Part shown: in pieces, positions 44,061 to 53,788 of the stretch | Position numbering within the stretch: position 1 is the stretch's first letter | Layout of the letters: the number at the start of each line of letters is the position of its first letter | Program-made: the position numbers and the translations under genes | The notes under the pieces: model-generated | The model's input: the letters and a program-made list of their open reading frames with translations, nothing else | Database searches by the model: none | Told to the model about the DNA's origin: nothing | Assembly (NCBI RefSeq): GCF_030385785.1 | Contig: NZ_JAUEDK010000002.1 | Span: forward strand, 124,001-188,000 | Direction of reading: 5' to 3' | Length of the DNA: 64,000 nucleotides | Source of the DNA: Crenobacter oryzisoli | GTDB lineage: Bacteria; Pseudomonadota; Gammaproteobacteria; Burkholderiales; Chromobacteriaceae

Positions 44061-45197
44061 TCACTGTTCCTGCGGCATCGGGTTCGGCGAGGCCGCCGGC
44101 TGCACCTGATTGTTGATCACCAGCGGAGTGCCGTTCTTGAGCTTGAGCTGGCCACTGGTGACCACTTGCATGCCCGCCGTCAGACCTCGCTCGATGGCCA
44201 CTTGGTCGCCTCGCGTAGCACCGGGTGTGACGAAGACCTGCTGCGCCTCGGGCAGCACCTTGCCCTGCGCGTTTGGCTTGGAACCCGGCTTGACGATAAA
44301 GACCGTCGCACCGTACGGATTGTAGGTGATGGCCGTTTGCGGCAAAGTCAGGTGTTGCCGCGACGAGCCGACATCGATCTTCACGTTGGCATACATGCCG
44401 GGCAACAGTCTGCCCTCACGGTTGTCTATGCTGGCTTCCACCTGCACATTGCGTGTCGCGGTATCGACCTTGGGGTTGATCGAGGTGATCTTGCCGGTAA
44501 AGACCCTGCCACTGAACGAACTGCTCTCCACCATCACCGCCAGACCTACGGCAAGCTGGCCGATCTGTTGTTGCGGCAGATAGAAATCAACATAGACAGG
44601 GTTGATGGCCTGCAAGGTCACGATCGCATCGCCGGGGTTCAAATACTGGCCGGGATTGACCGTGGTGATGCCCAGCTGTCCGGCGAACGGCGCCCGAATG
44701 GCTTTTTTCGCGACGATGGCGGCCTGTTGAGCCACCAGGGCATCCTTGCTTTTCAAGTCGGCGGCATCGGCATCGAGCTGGGCCTTGGCAATGGCCTGAA
44801 TCTCATACTGGGCCTTGTCGCGCATATAGACGGTACGAGCCAGCTCTGCAGCGGCCTGCGAGGCGTGCAACTGAGCGATATCCGAATCGGCGTTAAGCTG
44901 CACCAGCAATTGACCGGCCTTGGCTGCATCCCCCGACTTGAAGCGAACCTCGCGTACCAGGCCGGCAATCTCGGTGGTCACATCGACGCCGCGCACGGCA
45001 CGCAAGCTGCCTACCGCCATCAGTTGCGGCTGCCAGACCTGGTAAGAAACCGTGACCGCGCTGACAGTGGCAGGCGGTGCGGCATTGCTCGCCATGAATT
45101 TCTTCATCATCTGCGCCTTGAACGCATTGAAGCCGACCAACAACGCCAGCAGTACCCCGACACAGACCAGCATGATCACCATGCGTTTTTTCATCAC
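44061..45197 (-). CDS. RND periplasmic adaptor (membrane fusion protein)
   Basis: 378 residues. A single N-terminal membrane helix (residues 5-24) anchors it. The barrel-sandwich/lipoyl halves (GLVREVRFKSGDAAKAGQLL and AIRAPFAGQLGITTVNPGQY) flank an alpha-hairpin, followed by the beta-barrel domain (NRDVQVEASIDNREGRLLPGM-like). It bridges the pump and the outer-membrane factor. The start overlaps the OMF stop by four bases (ATGA). Confidence 0.93.
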   Translation of the reverse strand: MMKKRMVIMLVCVGVLLALLVGFNAFKAQMMKKFMASNAAPPATVSAVTVSYQVWQPQLMAVGSLRAVRGVDVTTEIAGLVREVRFKSGDAAKAGQLLVQLNADSDIAQLHASQAAAELARTVYMRDKAQYEIQAIAKAQLDADAADLKSKDALVAQQAAIVAKKAIRAPFAGQLGITTVNPGQYLNPGDAIVTLQAINPVYVDFYLPQQQIGQLAVGLAVMVESSSFSGRVFTGKITSINPKVDTATRNVQVEASIDNREGRLLPGMYANVKIDVGSSRQHLTLPQTAITYNPYGATVFIVKPGSKPNAQGKVLPEAQQVFVTPGATRGDQVAIERGLTAGMQVVTSGQLKLKNGTPLVINNQVQPAASPNPMPQEQ

Positions 45198-46747
45198 GGA
45201 CTCCCCATCGGCGCCTCGGGCTTACCGGCCTTTGCCTCGGGCGACTGAGGAGCAGTCCACCACCCCCCTCCGAGTGCCTGGAACAGTGCCGCCGTATCGG
45301 CATAACGTGCCGCCTGTGCCTGCACTAGATTGACGGTGCTCTGTTGGTATTGGCGCTGCGCATCGAGTAGTGCGAGATAGCTCAGTGCACCAAGACGGTA
45401 TTGCTGTTGACTGAGCGCCAGCGTATCCCGCGCAGACAACCATGCATCCGATTGCGCAGTCAGTGCATGGGCATCGGCATCGAGCGCGCGCAAGGTATCG
45501 GCCACGTTCTGGAAAGCCAGCAACACGGTCTCGCGGTACTGGGCCGCAGCCTGGTCATACGCGGCCACGGCAGCCCGTTTCTGCGCACTCAACTGACCGC
45601 CGTGAAAAAGCGGTTGCAACAGGTTGGTGCCGAGACTCCAGATCGAGCTGGCCGGCTTGAACACACCAGCAGGTGTCAACGCCTCGCCGCCGTAACTACC
45701 TGTCAGCGTCAATTGCGGGTACATGGCGGCAGTGGCCACGCCGACCTTGGCGCTGGCTTGGTGCAACAATGCATCGGCCGCCAGGATATCGGGACGCTGC
45801 CGCACCAGCGTGGATGGCAGGCTAACCGGCAACGTTCGCGGCAGCGAAAAGTCCGACAGCTTGAATTGCGGCAAGGACGCATCGCTGGGCGGCTTACCCG
45901 CCAACACAGCCATCTGGTGACGCACCTGGTCCAGCGATTGGCGCAATGCCGGCAGACTGGCCCGCGTCTGAGCCAGTAGCGAGCGTTGTGCCAGCACCGC
46001 AGGGCGACTCGCGCCGCCTAGCTCGAACTGACGCATTACCAGATCCAACTGGGCTTGCTGGTAGCTGGCGACCTGTTCGGTGGCTTCGATCTGGGCACGC
46101 AGCGATGCCTCCCTGACACTTGCGGTGACAAGATTGGCCGTCAGCGCCAAGTAAACCGCCTCCAATTGGAAGCGCTGATAGTCAACCTGGGCGCGCAGCG
46201 CCTCAAGTTCACGTCGGGCTCCGCCGAACAGGTCGAACGAGTACGAAACGCTGACGGAAGCGTTGTAGAGAGTGAGCGGGCTCAAATCCTCCTGCCCGAA
46301 GGCAAGCCCCGCGGCTTTCGAGCGGCTCACCCCGAGGTTGGCATCAACATGGGGATAGAGCGCATTGCCCACCTCGGCATTGACGTCCTCTTTAGCCTGT
46401 CGCAACGCCGCCCATGCAGCAGCAAGGTTGGGACTATTGGCCAGTGCGTCGCGCATCAGCGCGTTGAGAGGGGCGCAATGAAAGAGCGACCACCATTCGC
46501 CGGGAATATCCTGACCCAGGACAAAATGCTGGGCCGCGCCCGCGTCGCCCGGTGAGACAGCGGTTTCACTTGGCATGGGCGCGGAAGTAAAACGGTCGCC
46601 GGCCGGCGGTGCAGGTGGGTGGTAATCCGGGCCGACGGCACAGCCCGTCAGCATCGAGACGATGAGCATCAGGGCAGTGAGGTTTATCACACCCGGCGAT
46701 CGTGGCCAGCATGCTCTGAGAATGACATGCCGCAAGTCGTCGACCAT
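45194..46747 (-). CDS. RND outer-membrane lipoprotein factor (NodT family)
   Basis: 517 residues. A lipoprotein signal ends in the lipobox LTGC (about residue 36), followed by AVGPDYHPP, the NodT-family start. Two TolC-like repeats follow with long helices (for example SLLAQTRASLPALRQSLDQV and VDYQRFQLEAVYLALTANLV). It forms the outer-membrane channel of the pump. ATG 46747 has GAGGAGG seven bases upstream and is preferred to a GTG six codons earlier. It is the first gene of the operon. Confidence 0.93.
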   Translation of the reverse strand: MVDDLRHVILRACWPRSPGVINLTALMLIVSMLTGCAVGPDYHPPAPPAGDRFTSAPMPSETAVSPGDAGAAQHFVLGQDIPGEWWSLFHCAPLNALMRDALANSPNLAAAWAALRQAKEDVNAEVGNALYPHVDANLGVSRSKAAGLAFGQEDLSPLTLYNASVSVSYSFDLFGGARRELEALRAQVDYQRFQLEAVYLALTANLVTASVREASLRAQIEATEQVASYQQAQLDLVMRQFELGGASRPAVLAQRSLLAQTRASLPALRQSLDQVRHQMAVLAGKPPSDASLPQFKLSDFSLPRTLPVSLPSTLVRQRPDILAADALLHQASAKVGVATAAMYPQLTLTGSYGGEALTPAGVFKPASSIWSLGTNLLQPLFHGGQLSAQKRAAVAAYDQAAAQYRETVLLAFQNVADTLRALDADAHALTAQSDAWLSARDTLALSQQQYRLGALSYLALLDAQRQYQQSTVNLVQAQAARYADTAALFQALGGGWWTAPQSPEAKAGKPEAPMGSP

Positions 46748-47268
46748 TGTCCGCCTCCTCGTCACACGCGTGGTTGAGGTCGGTTACCGTGTCGTTACGC
46801 CATCCAGTAATGCCTACGCATGGCATGATGAGTGAGCGATCTCATCAGGCATCCATGCGTATGTGAAGCCTATTCCAATTTCGCGGGACTGACCAATGAC
46901 CCTGTTGTGCGCAGAGACGGCCCCCTAGGCACTGGGCACAACATCACCAAGGGTGGAGCGAAGCCAGTACCACCCTATAACGGCGACACCATCAGGGACT
47001 CACGCATGACTTGAGCAGCACGAGCTGAGAATCTATTTGACTCGTAGGGCAATGATTGCAGCCTTCAAAGACATCAAAGACCGCCACCCGCTCTACTGGC
47101 GGGACTGGGCGTCTCTGGAGCTGGGACATGACAGACGATCTGCAGTTGATGGACAACTTCATGGGCTTAGGAAATGACAACTGCCAGCGGCGAACGATCT
47201 GCTGGCTGCACTGTCCGGCGGGCGCTGGGCACACAGGTCAATTCCTTTCACCGCCAAGGAACCCAGCA
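46748..47268. other. 521-base gap between the RND operon and fruR; no clear gene
   Basis: No convincing gene. It includes the RND operon promoter region and an imperfect inverted repeat (46815-46832 with 46841-46861; arms TACGCATGG...GATGAG). Short frames exist at 46832-47014 and 47056-47358, but neither has a family I recognise, and their base use differs from neighbouring genes. A 41-codon frame starting at 47052 (IKDRHPLYWRDW motif) may be a decayed gene remnant. GC is lower than the flanks. Confidence 0.5.
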
Positions 47269-48261
47269 TCACGTAGCAACACCGGCAATCGTAGAGCCTC
47301 GCACCACCAATCGACCAGACAAAACTATCTTGCGAGGAAGCAGCTCCGGGCTCTCTAAGCGCGCCATCAGCATTGCCATGGCTGTTCTTCCAATCTCATA
47401 GACCGGCTGCTCCAGCACCGTCATCCCCGACCCAATGATGTCAGTCCAGTCATCGTTGTCAAAACCAGCGAGCAATAGGTCTCGAGGGACTTCAATTTTG
47501 GCCTGCCGAGCAGCCTTCAGCGCCCCCATCAGCAACAACCCATTGCTTGCAATAAGCGCCTCCGGCCTGTCAGGCTCAACAAGCCATTGTCGTATTGCAC
47601 TTTCAGCGGCATCGAGACTTGGAGCGATGAAGCGGGCTGGAGCCGGCAATCCCCGCCTTTCAAGAGCCGCAACAAAACCGGCATGACGCTCTACCCCTGT
47701 GGTACTCGTGTTGCCGAATACACCACCGATATGCCGACACCCCTGAGATAGCAAATGCTCAACCAAAATTTCCGATGCTTGGGCGTTGTCCAGGACTACA
47801 GCATCATTGCGACCGGGAGGGCCGGCTCGGTCAATAAGGACAACGGGAAAGCCTAGCTTGTTCGAGTCCAGTGTCTCAGCCGTCTCCCTTGTAGGAGCAA
47901 AGATCAAACCCGTGACCCTCTCCTCCTGCATCAGGCTCAGATACATAGCCTCCTTGCCAGCGTCCTCATCCGTATTGCACAGAATCACCCGCATCCCTGC
48001 TTTATAAGCCGCATCCTCCACTGCGCGACTGACCGCAGTGAAGAAGGGGTTGCGGATATCTGACACGACCAGGCCAATGGTTTGCGAGTGCTGCGAGCGT
48101 AGCCGTCGGGCCGCCAGGTTGGGGCGATAACCCGTTGCTTTAATCGCAGCCTCAACCTTCTTCCTTACCTCCGCACTGACCGGCCCATTCCCGAGCACTC
48201 TCGATACAGTTGACGGGGATACCCCTGCAACTCTGGCCACATCCTTAATTTGAATCGTCAT
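47269..48261 (-). CDS. fruR: LacI-family regulator, probable fructose repressor
   Basis: 330 residues. The N-terminal LacI helix-turn-helix reads TIQIKDVARVAGVSPSTVSR then VLGNGPVSAEVRKKVEAAI with the hinge LAARRLRSQHSQTIGLVV. The periplasmic-binding-protein-like core follows. It is divergent from the fruB-fruK-fruA operon, so it most likely represses it, sensing fructose 1-phosphate or a related sugar phosphate. The ATG at 48261 begins the HTH. Two inverted 13-bp motifs with the central ATCGAT expected for LacI-type operators lie in the shared region. Confidence 0.88.
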   Translation of the reverse strand: MTIQIKDVARVAGVSPSTVSRVLGNGPVSAEVRKKVEAAIKATGYRPNLAARRLRSQHSQTIGLVVSDIRNPFFTAVSRAVEDAAYKAGMRVILCNTDEDAGKEAMYLSLMQEERVTGLIFAPTRETAETLDSNKLGFPVVLIDRAGPPGRNDAVVLDNAQASEILVEHLLSQGCRHIGGVFGNTSTTGVERHAGFVAALERRGLPAPARFIAPSLDAAESAIRQWLVEPDRPEALIASNGLLLMGALKAARQAKIEVPRDLLLAGFDNDDWTDIIGSGMTVLEQPVYEIGRTAMAMLMARLESPELLPRKIVLSGRLVVRGSTIAGVAT

Positions 48262-48375
48262 CCTGCAATCGTTCCCATACTTCCACATCACAATCGTGTA
48301 CTACACACAGCAAGGTTACAAGCATTTTTCCCATCCCTTCTACTACCCTTCAATCACCATTGATCCGATGGTTTG

Positions 48376-48404
48376 TTGACATTCGTTGTGGTATCGATTT
48401 CAAT
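48376..48404 (+). promoter_or_regulatory. Promoter of the fru operon
   Basis: A consensus TTGACA (48376-48381) and TTCAAT (48399-48404) with a 17-base spacer. Operator 1 covers the spacer and most of the -10 box, so repression by occlusion is expected. Confidence 0.65.
48389..48401 (+). promoter_or_regulatory. Probable FruR operator 1
   Basis: TGGTATCGATTTC with central palindrome ATCGAT. The same 13 bases occur in inverted orientation at 48468-48480. Confidence 0.6.
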
Positions 48405-48467
48405 GGAATTGCAAGCAAGCATCAGTATGCCGTGCAAAACACAAGCAAAGGCCAAGCTGACAAAGAA

Positions 48468-48480
48468 GAAATCGATACCA
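48468..48480 (-). promoter_or_regulatory. Probable FruR operator 2
   Basis: GAAATCGATACCA, the exact reverse complement of operator 1, ending three bases before the GAGGAGA ribosome site of fruB. Spacing between the centres is 79 bases, compatible with looping. Confidence 0.6.
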
Positions 48481-48500
48481 ATCGAGGAGACCGCCGCACC

Positions 48501-51008
48501 ATGACCCAAGACCTGATCCGCCCCGAACTGATCCGCCTGCAAAGCCGTGCAGCAGACAAGGACAGCGCGATCCGTGAAGCCGGCGAATTGCTCGTCGCCG
48601 CCGGCTGTATCGAGCCCGGCTATGTCGACAGCCTGCTGCGGCGCGAGTCGCTCGCGAATACCTTCCTCGGACACGGCGTGGCGATCCCGCACGGCATGGC
48701 GGCCGACCGCCACCTGATCCACCAGACCGGCATTGCCGTGGTACAGATTCCCGCCGGTTTGGAGTGGAACCCGGGGCAGGAGACCCGGCTGGTGTTCGCG
48801 ATCGCCGCGCAGTCGGACGAGCACATCGTGCTGCTGCGCCGTCTGACTCGACTACTGCAGGACGAGGTGAGGCTCACCAGCCTGTTCGCGACCGACCACG
48901 CTGGCGAACTGATCGCCGCGCTAACCGACGGCGCGGCCTCTGCAGTGGTCGACGGCATGTCCCGTGACGACTACGCGGAGCGTTTCGAGTGGATGCTCGA
49001 CTACCCGAACGGTCTGCACGCCCGCCCGGCTACGCAATGGGTCGAGACCGCCCGACAGTTCGCTGCGCATATCCAGCTACGCCACGGCAGCGAAACGGCC
49101 GACGCGAAGAACCTGATTTCTCTCCTGCAGCTGGGCCTCGTACATGGCGACATGCTGACCGTGTCGGCCGAAGGTGGTGACGCAACAGCGGCGCTCGCCA
49201 AGCTGCAGGATGTGATGCGCCGGCTGTCGGCGCAGGAACAGACCGAGGCGGCGCTGGCCGCGCAGAAGGCGCAGGCGCACGCCGCCCAACAGGGCTGGGT
49301 GCCGCCCGGTCAGCCACTGGCGCTCGCCGGCATCGCGGCGAGCCCGGGCCTGACGATCGGCCGCGTGCATGTGCTGAGTCAGGGCGAGGTCAACGTATCC
49401 GACCATCCACAGACACTCAGTGAGGGCGGCGACCGCCTCGACGCGGCACTGGCTGCGACCCGCGCCGAACTGAGGACGTTGGCTGACGACACCGCACGAC
49501 GGCTCAGCAAAACCGAGGCGGCGATCTTTAAGGCTCATGCGGAACTGCTCAACGACACCGACCTACTGACTTTGACCTGCCAGTTGATGGTCGAGGGGCA
49601 CGGTGTAGCCTGGTCGTGGCACCAAGCGGTGGGTCGTCTCGCCGACCGGCTGGCGGCGCTGGGCAACCCGCTCCTGGCGGCCCGTGCCGCCGACCTGCGC
49701 GATGTTGGCCGGCGCGTACTCGGCCAGATAGAGCCAACATTGCGCTTCACTTCGCTGAACGAACTGCCAAGTGACAACTGCATTCTGATCGCGACCGACC
49801 TGTCCCCGTCCGACACCGCCGCGCTCGACACCTCGAAAGTCATCGGCCTGGCCACCGCACAGGGCGGGCCGACCTCGCACACCGCCATTCTGGCCCGCAC
49901 GCTGGGCCTGCCGGCGATGGTAGCCGGCGGGGCCGCATTGCTCGACATCGCCGACGGTACTCCGGCCATCCTGGATGGCCAGACCGGACGGCTGTACCTC
50001 AACCCGTCCGAGGCCGACATCGGCGCGGCGCGCGACTGGGTAGCGACGCAGAACCACCGCAAGGAGCGTGAGGCGGCTGAGCGCGCGCTGCCGGCGCAGA
50101 CCCGCGACGGCCACGTGATCGAGATCGCCGCCAACGTCAACCGCCCGGACCAGGTAGCAGCCGCGCTTGCCGACGGCGCCGAGGGCGTCGGGCTGATGCG
50201 CACCGAGTTCTTGTTCCTCGAGCGCGACCACGCGCCGGATGAGGAGGAGCAGTTCGAGGTTTACCAAGGCATGCTAGAGGCGTTGGGCGGCCGACCGCTA
50301 ATCGTGCGCACGCTCGACATCGGCGGCGACAAACAGGTGCCGCACCTGAACCTGCCGCATGAGGAGAACCCCTTCCTCGGTGTGCGTGGCGCGCGGCTGC
50401 TCTTGCGCCGTCCAGACCTGTTGGAGCCGCAGTTGCGCGCGCTGTACCGCGCGGCCAAATCGGGCCACCCGCTGTCGATCATGTTCCCGATGATCACCTC
50501 TCTGAAGGAGGTGATCACACTGCGCGCGATCTGTGAACGGATCCGTGCCGAGCTCGATGCGCCGTCGGTGGCGCTGGGCATCATGGTCGAGGTGCCGGCG
50601 GTCGCAGCGCTGGCCGACAGGCTGGCCGAACATGTTGACTTCTTCTCGATCGGCACCAACGACCTGACCCAATACGTGCTGGCAATCGACCGCCAGCACC
50701 CGGAACTGGCCGCCGAAGCGGACAGCTTGCACCCAGCAGTGCTGCGGCTGATCCAGCAGACTGTCAACGGCGCGGCGCTGCACCAGCGCTGGGTCGGCGT
50801 GTGCGGCGGCTTGGCCGGTGACCCGTTCGGCGCTGCCTTGCTGGTGGGCCTGGGCGTGTCCGAGCTGTCGATGAGCCCGCGCGATGTCGCGGCGGTGAAG
50901 GCGCGGTTACGCTCGAGCAGCCAGAGCTCGCTCGTCGATCTGGCCGCCCGCGCACTCGACTGCGATAGCGCCGAAGCAGTGCGTGCGCTGGAAGGAGAGC
51001 TGGCATGA
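48501..51008 (+). CDS. fruB: Fructose PTS multiphosphoryl transfer protein (EIIA-HPr-EI fusion)
   Basis: 835 residues. Domains in order: EIIA-Fru (1-~150, phospho-His64 in GVAIPHG), HPr (~163-245, His173 in GLHARPATQW), and enzyme I (~270-835, His460 in GGPTSHTAILARTLGLPAM, with GTNDLTQYVLAIDR and the PEP-binding region). A single protein therefore carries phosphate from PEP to FruA. ATG 48501 has GAGGAGA ten bases upstream; a TTG start 47 codons earlier would run through the operator region. The stop overlaps fruK by four bases. Confidence 0.96.
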   Translation: MTQDLIRPELIRLQSRAADKDSAIREAGELLVAAGCIEPGYVDSLLRRESLANTFLGHGVAIPHGMAADRHLIHQTGIAVVQIPAGLEWNPGQETRLVFAIAAQSDEHIVLLRRLTRLLQDEVRLTSLFATDHAGELIAALTDGAASAVVDGMSRDDYAERFEWMLDYPNGLHARPATQWVETARQFAAHIQLRHGSETADAKNLISLLQLGLVHGDMLTVSAEGGDATAALAKLQDVMRRLSAQEQTEAALAAQKAQAHAAQQGWVPPGQPLALAGIAASPGLTIGRVHVLSQGEVNVSDHPQTLSEGGDRLDAALAATRAELRTLADDTARRLSKTEAAIFKAHAELLNDTDLLTLTCQLMVEGHGVAWSWHQAVGRLADRLAALGNPLLAARAADLRDVGRRVLGQIEPTLRFTSLNELPSDNCILIATDLSPSDTAALDTSKVIGLATAQGGPTSHTAILARTLGLPAMVAGGAALLDIADGTPAILDGQTGRLYLNPSEADIGAARDWVATQNHRKEREAAERALPAQTRDGHVIEIAANVNRPDQVAAALADGAEGVGLMRTEFLFLERDHAPDEEEQFEVYQGMLEALGGRPLIVRTLDIGGDKQVPHLNLPHEENPFLGVRGARLLLRRPDLLEPQLRALYRAAKSGHPLSIMFPMITSLKEVITLRAICERIRAELDAPSVALGIMVEVPAVAALADRLAEHVDFFSIGTNDLTQYVLAIDRQHPELAAEADSLHPAVLRLIQQTVNGAALHQRWVGVCGGLAGDPFGAALLVGLGVSELSMSPRDVAAVKARLRSSSQSSLVDLAARALDCDSAEAVRALEGELA

Positions 51009-51955
51009 GCGGCCCGGTCATCACCGTCACGCTGAACCCCGCGATCGACCAGACCGTCACGCTGGACGGCCTGTATCCGGGCAGCGTCAACCTGGCGAAG
51101 TCGGTCACCAGCAACGCTGGCGGCAAGGGCGTGAACGTTGCCAGTTGCCTCGCCGACTGGGGCACGCCGGTGCTCGCGACAGGCTTGCTAGGAAAGAGCA
51201 ACAGCGAGCCGTTCGAGACGCTGTTTGAAGCCAAGGGCATTCTCGACCGCTTCCTGCGCGTGCCTGGTAGTACCCGCGTCAACATCAAGATCGCCGATAC
51301 CTGCCGCAACGAGACAACCGACATCAACCTGCCTGGACTCGATGTCGACGAGGAGGATCTGGACCGGCTGATGGAGCGGCTAGGCGACTTGACCGAACTC
51401 GGCCGCGACGTGGTGCTGGCCGGCAGCCTGCCGGCCGGCCTGCCGGCCGACAGCCACGCCCGCGTGATCGCGCGGCTGAACCAGTTCGGCGCAAGGGTAC
51501 TGCTCGATACTAGCGGCGCACCGCTGGTCGCCGCGCTTGCCGCTCCGCGCGAGGCGCTGCCGGCGTGCATCAAGCCGAACCGTCACGAGCTGGAACAGTG
51601 GGCCGGCCGGCCACTACCGACGCTCGACGACGTCGTGTCGGCAGCGTTCGAATTGCAACAGCGTGGCATCGAAAAGGTGGCGGTCTCGCTCGGCGAGGAT
51701 GGAGCGCTGTTCGTCGACGGCAAGAGTGCGCTGCTCGCCAGCTTGCCGGTGATCAACGCGGTCAGCACGGTCGGTGCCGGCGACGCACTGGTCGCCGGCC
51801 TGATCAGCGCCTGGCGTTCCGGTGCCGACGCCGAGGGCATCGCCCGACGCGCGGTGGCGTTTGCCGCGGCCAAACTCGGTCGCATCGGCCCGCACCTGCC
51901 GGACGCAACCGAGGTGATCAATCTGGGCGAAACGGTAACGATCCAGAAACTCTAA
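51005..51955 (+). CDS. fruK: 1-phosphofructokinase
   Basis: 316 residues, PfkB family. It has TLNPAIDQT at the N-terminus, GGKGVNVAS near 38-46, VLAGSLPAGLPAD, and the catalytic GAGDALVAGLISAW near 257-270. It phosphorylates fructose 1-phosphate made by the PTS to fructose 1,6-bisphosphate. It overlaps fruB (ATGA) and is followed by fruA 53 bases later. Confidence 0.96.
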   Translation: MSGPVITVTLNPAIDQTVTLDGLYPGSVNLAKSVTSNAGGKGVNVASCLADWGTPVLATGLLGKSNSEPFETLFEAKGILDRFLRVPGSTRVNIKIADTCRNETTDINLPGLDVDEEDLDRLMERLGDLTELGRDVVLAGSLPAGLPADSHARVIARLNQFGARVLLDTSGAPLVAALAAPREALPACIKPNRHELEQWAGRPLPTLDDVVSAAFELQQRGIEKVAVSLGEDGALFVDGKSALLASLPVINAVSTVGAGDALVAGLISAWRSGADAEGIARRAVAFAAAKLGRIGPHLPDATEVINLGETVTIQKL

Positions 51956-52008
51956 ATAACAAGGCCGCCTTCCATACGAACGGCACCGACATAGCAAGGA
52001 GGAGACTC

Positions 52009-53733
52009 ATGGCAAACCTATTGGCCGTGATCGCCGCGGGCGATCGCAACACCCAATCGATGCTGGCCGGCGAAGCGCTGCGCCAGAGTGCGGCGCGGCT
52101 CAGCCACCGCCTGGAGCTGGAAATTCACACTGCCGAAGGCGTGCAGAAACCACTACCCCCCACGAGCATCGCCGATGCCGACGCAGTGCTCCTGGTCGGC
52201 AGCGCTAAGGCCGACGAACGCTTCACCGGTCGCACCCATTTGGAGGTCACGCTCGACGCGGTGCTGCGCGATGCGGAAGCAGTGATCCGCCACGCGCTCG
52301 ACGCACTGGCAGGGAGCGCGGCACCGGTTGGCAAGGCAGACGACAAAGCGCTCAGCATCGTCGCGATCACCTCATGCCCGACCGGCATCGCCCACACCTT
52401 CATGGCGGCCGAAGGACTGACCCAGGCAGCCAATGCGCTCGGGCACAGCATCCGCGTCGAGACCCAGGGCTCGGTCGGCGCGCAGGACACACTGACCGCC
52501 GACGAGATCGCCAGCGCCGACCTGGTGGTGATCGCTGCCGACACCCAGGTGGATCTGACGCGCTTCGTCGGCAAACGGCTCTACAAGAGCGGCACCAAGG
52601 CGGCGATCAACGATGGTGAGGGCCTGCTGCACCGCGCAGCCGCCGAGGCTCAGCCACATGCGACCGCTTCGACCGATGTCAAGGCCGCTTCCGAACCCGC
52701 CGAATCGAGCAGCAAGCGTACTGGGCCATACCAGCACCTGATGACCGGCGTGTCGTTCATGCTGCCCTTCGTCACTGCCGGCGGCATCCTGATCGCACTG
52801 GCATTTGCGCTGGGCGGCATCTACGCGTTCGACGACGCACACAAGGGCACGCTCGCCTGGTCGCTGTTCCAGATCGGCGCCAAGTCGGCGTTCGCACTGA
52901 TGGTGCCGATCCTGGCCGGCTACATCTCGTACTCGGTCGCCAACCGCCCCGGCATCGCGCCGGGCATGGTCGGCGGCATGCTGGCGGCGAGCCTGGGTTC
53001 GGGCTTCCTTGGCGGCATCGCCGCGGGCTTCATCGCCGGTTATGGCACCGACTGGCTGAACCGCCACATCAAGCTCGGCCGCAACCTCGACGGTCTCAAG
53101 CCGGTGCTGATCCTGCCGGTATTGGGTTCCTTGCTGGTTGGCTTGCTGATGATCTATGTGGTCGGCTCACCGGTGGCGGCGGTGCTGGCCGCATTGACCG
53201 AGTGGCTCAAGAGCATGCAGGGCAGCAGCGCGCTGGTGCTCGGCGCCTTGCTCGGTGCGATGATGGCGTTCGACATGGGTGGCCCGGTCAACAAGGCGGC
53301 GTATGCATTCAGTACCGGCCTGATCGCGAGCCAGGTCTATACCCCGATGGCCGCAACAATGGCCGCCGGGATGGTTCCGCCGCTGGGCATCGCGCTCGCG
53401 ACCAAACTGTTCGCCGACCGATTCACCTTCGACGAACGCGAGGCTGGCAACGCCGCCGCGGTACTGGGCCTGTCTTTCATCAGTGAAGGCGCGATCCCAT
53501 TCGCCGCACGTGACCCGTTCCGGGTGATCCCGGCATTGGTAGCCGGTGCCGCGCTGACCGGCGCGATCTCGATGGTGATTGGCGCCGAGTTGAAGGTGCC
53601 GCACGGCGGCGTGTTCGTACTGCCGATCCCGAATGCGGTCACACATCTCACCGGCTACGTCGGCGCGCTGGTGGCCGGCACGGTTCTGACGGCGCTGCTG
53701 CTGCGGGTGCTGAAGAAGCCTGCGCAGAACTGA
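52009..53733 (+). CDS. fruA: PTS fructose transporter, EIIB'BC component
   Basis: 574 residues. Residues 1-~100 form a degenerate EIIB' domain without the phosphorylated cysteine; ~113-215 are an active EIIB with Cys123 in TSCPTGIAHTFMAAE; ~240-574 are the EIIC membrane channel. The layout is that of E. coli FruA. It imports fructose as fructose 1-phosphate. A strong AAGGAGGAGA precedes the ATG; the open frame begins 148 codons earlier only as a shadow of fruK. Confidence 0.95.
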   Translation: MANLLAVIAAGDRNTQSMLAGEALRQSAARLSHRLELEIHTAEGVQKPLPPTSIADADAVLLVGSAKADERFTGRTHLEVTLDAVLRDAEAVIRHALDALAGSAAPVGKADDKALSIVAITSCPTGIAHTFMAAEGLTQAANALGHSIRVETQGSVGAQDTLTADEIASADLVVIAADTQVDLTRFVGKRLYKSGTKAAINDGEGLLHRAAAEAQPHATASTDVKAASEPAESSSKRTGPYQHLMTGVSFMLPFVTAGGILIALAFALGGIYAFDDAHKGTLAWSLFQIGAKSAFALMVPILAGYISYSVANRPGIAPGMVGGMLAASLGSGFLGGIAAGFIAGYGTDWLNRHIKLGRNLDGLKPVLILPVLGSLLVGLLMIYVVGSPVAAVLAALTEWLKSMQGSSALVLGALLGAMMAFDMGGPVNKAAYAFSTGLIASQVYTPMAATMAAGMVPPLGIALATKLFADRFTFDEREAGNAAAVLGLSFISEGAIPFAARDPFRVIPALVAGAALTGAISMVIGAELKVPHGGVFVLPIPNAVTHLTGYVGALVAGTVLTALLLRVLKKPAQN

Positions 53734-53744
53734 TATCCCTTTTT

Positions 53745-53776
53745 CCCCACGGCGCCCACAGGCGCCGTGGTTCTTT
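53745..53776 (+). terminator. Terminator after fruA
   Basis: CCACGGCGCC and GGCGCCGTGG arms (53747-53756 with 53761-53770) with a four-base loop, followed by TTCTTTCT. Confidence 0.78.
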
Positions 53777-53788
53777 CTGAGGACTCCC

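Noticed and set aside
43908-45248. 446-codon plus-strand frame opposite the RND genes
   Set aside because: Shadow of the adaptor and pump genes; composition typical of antisense frames.
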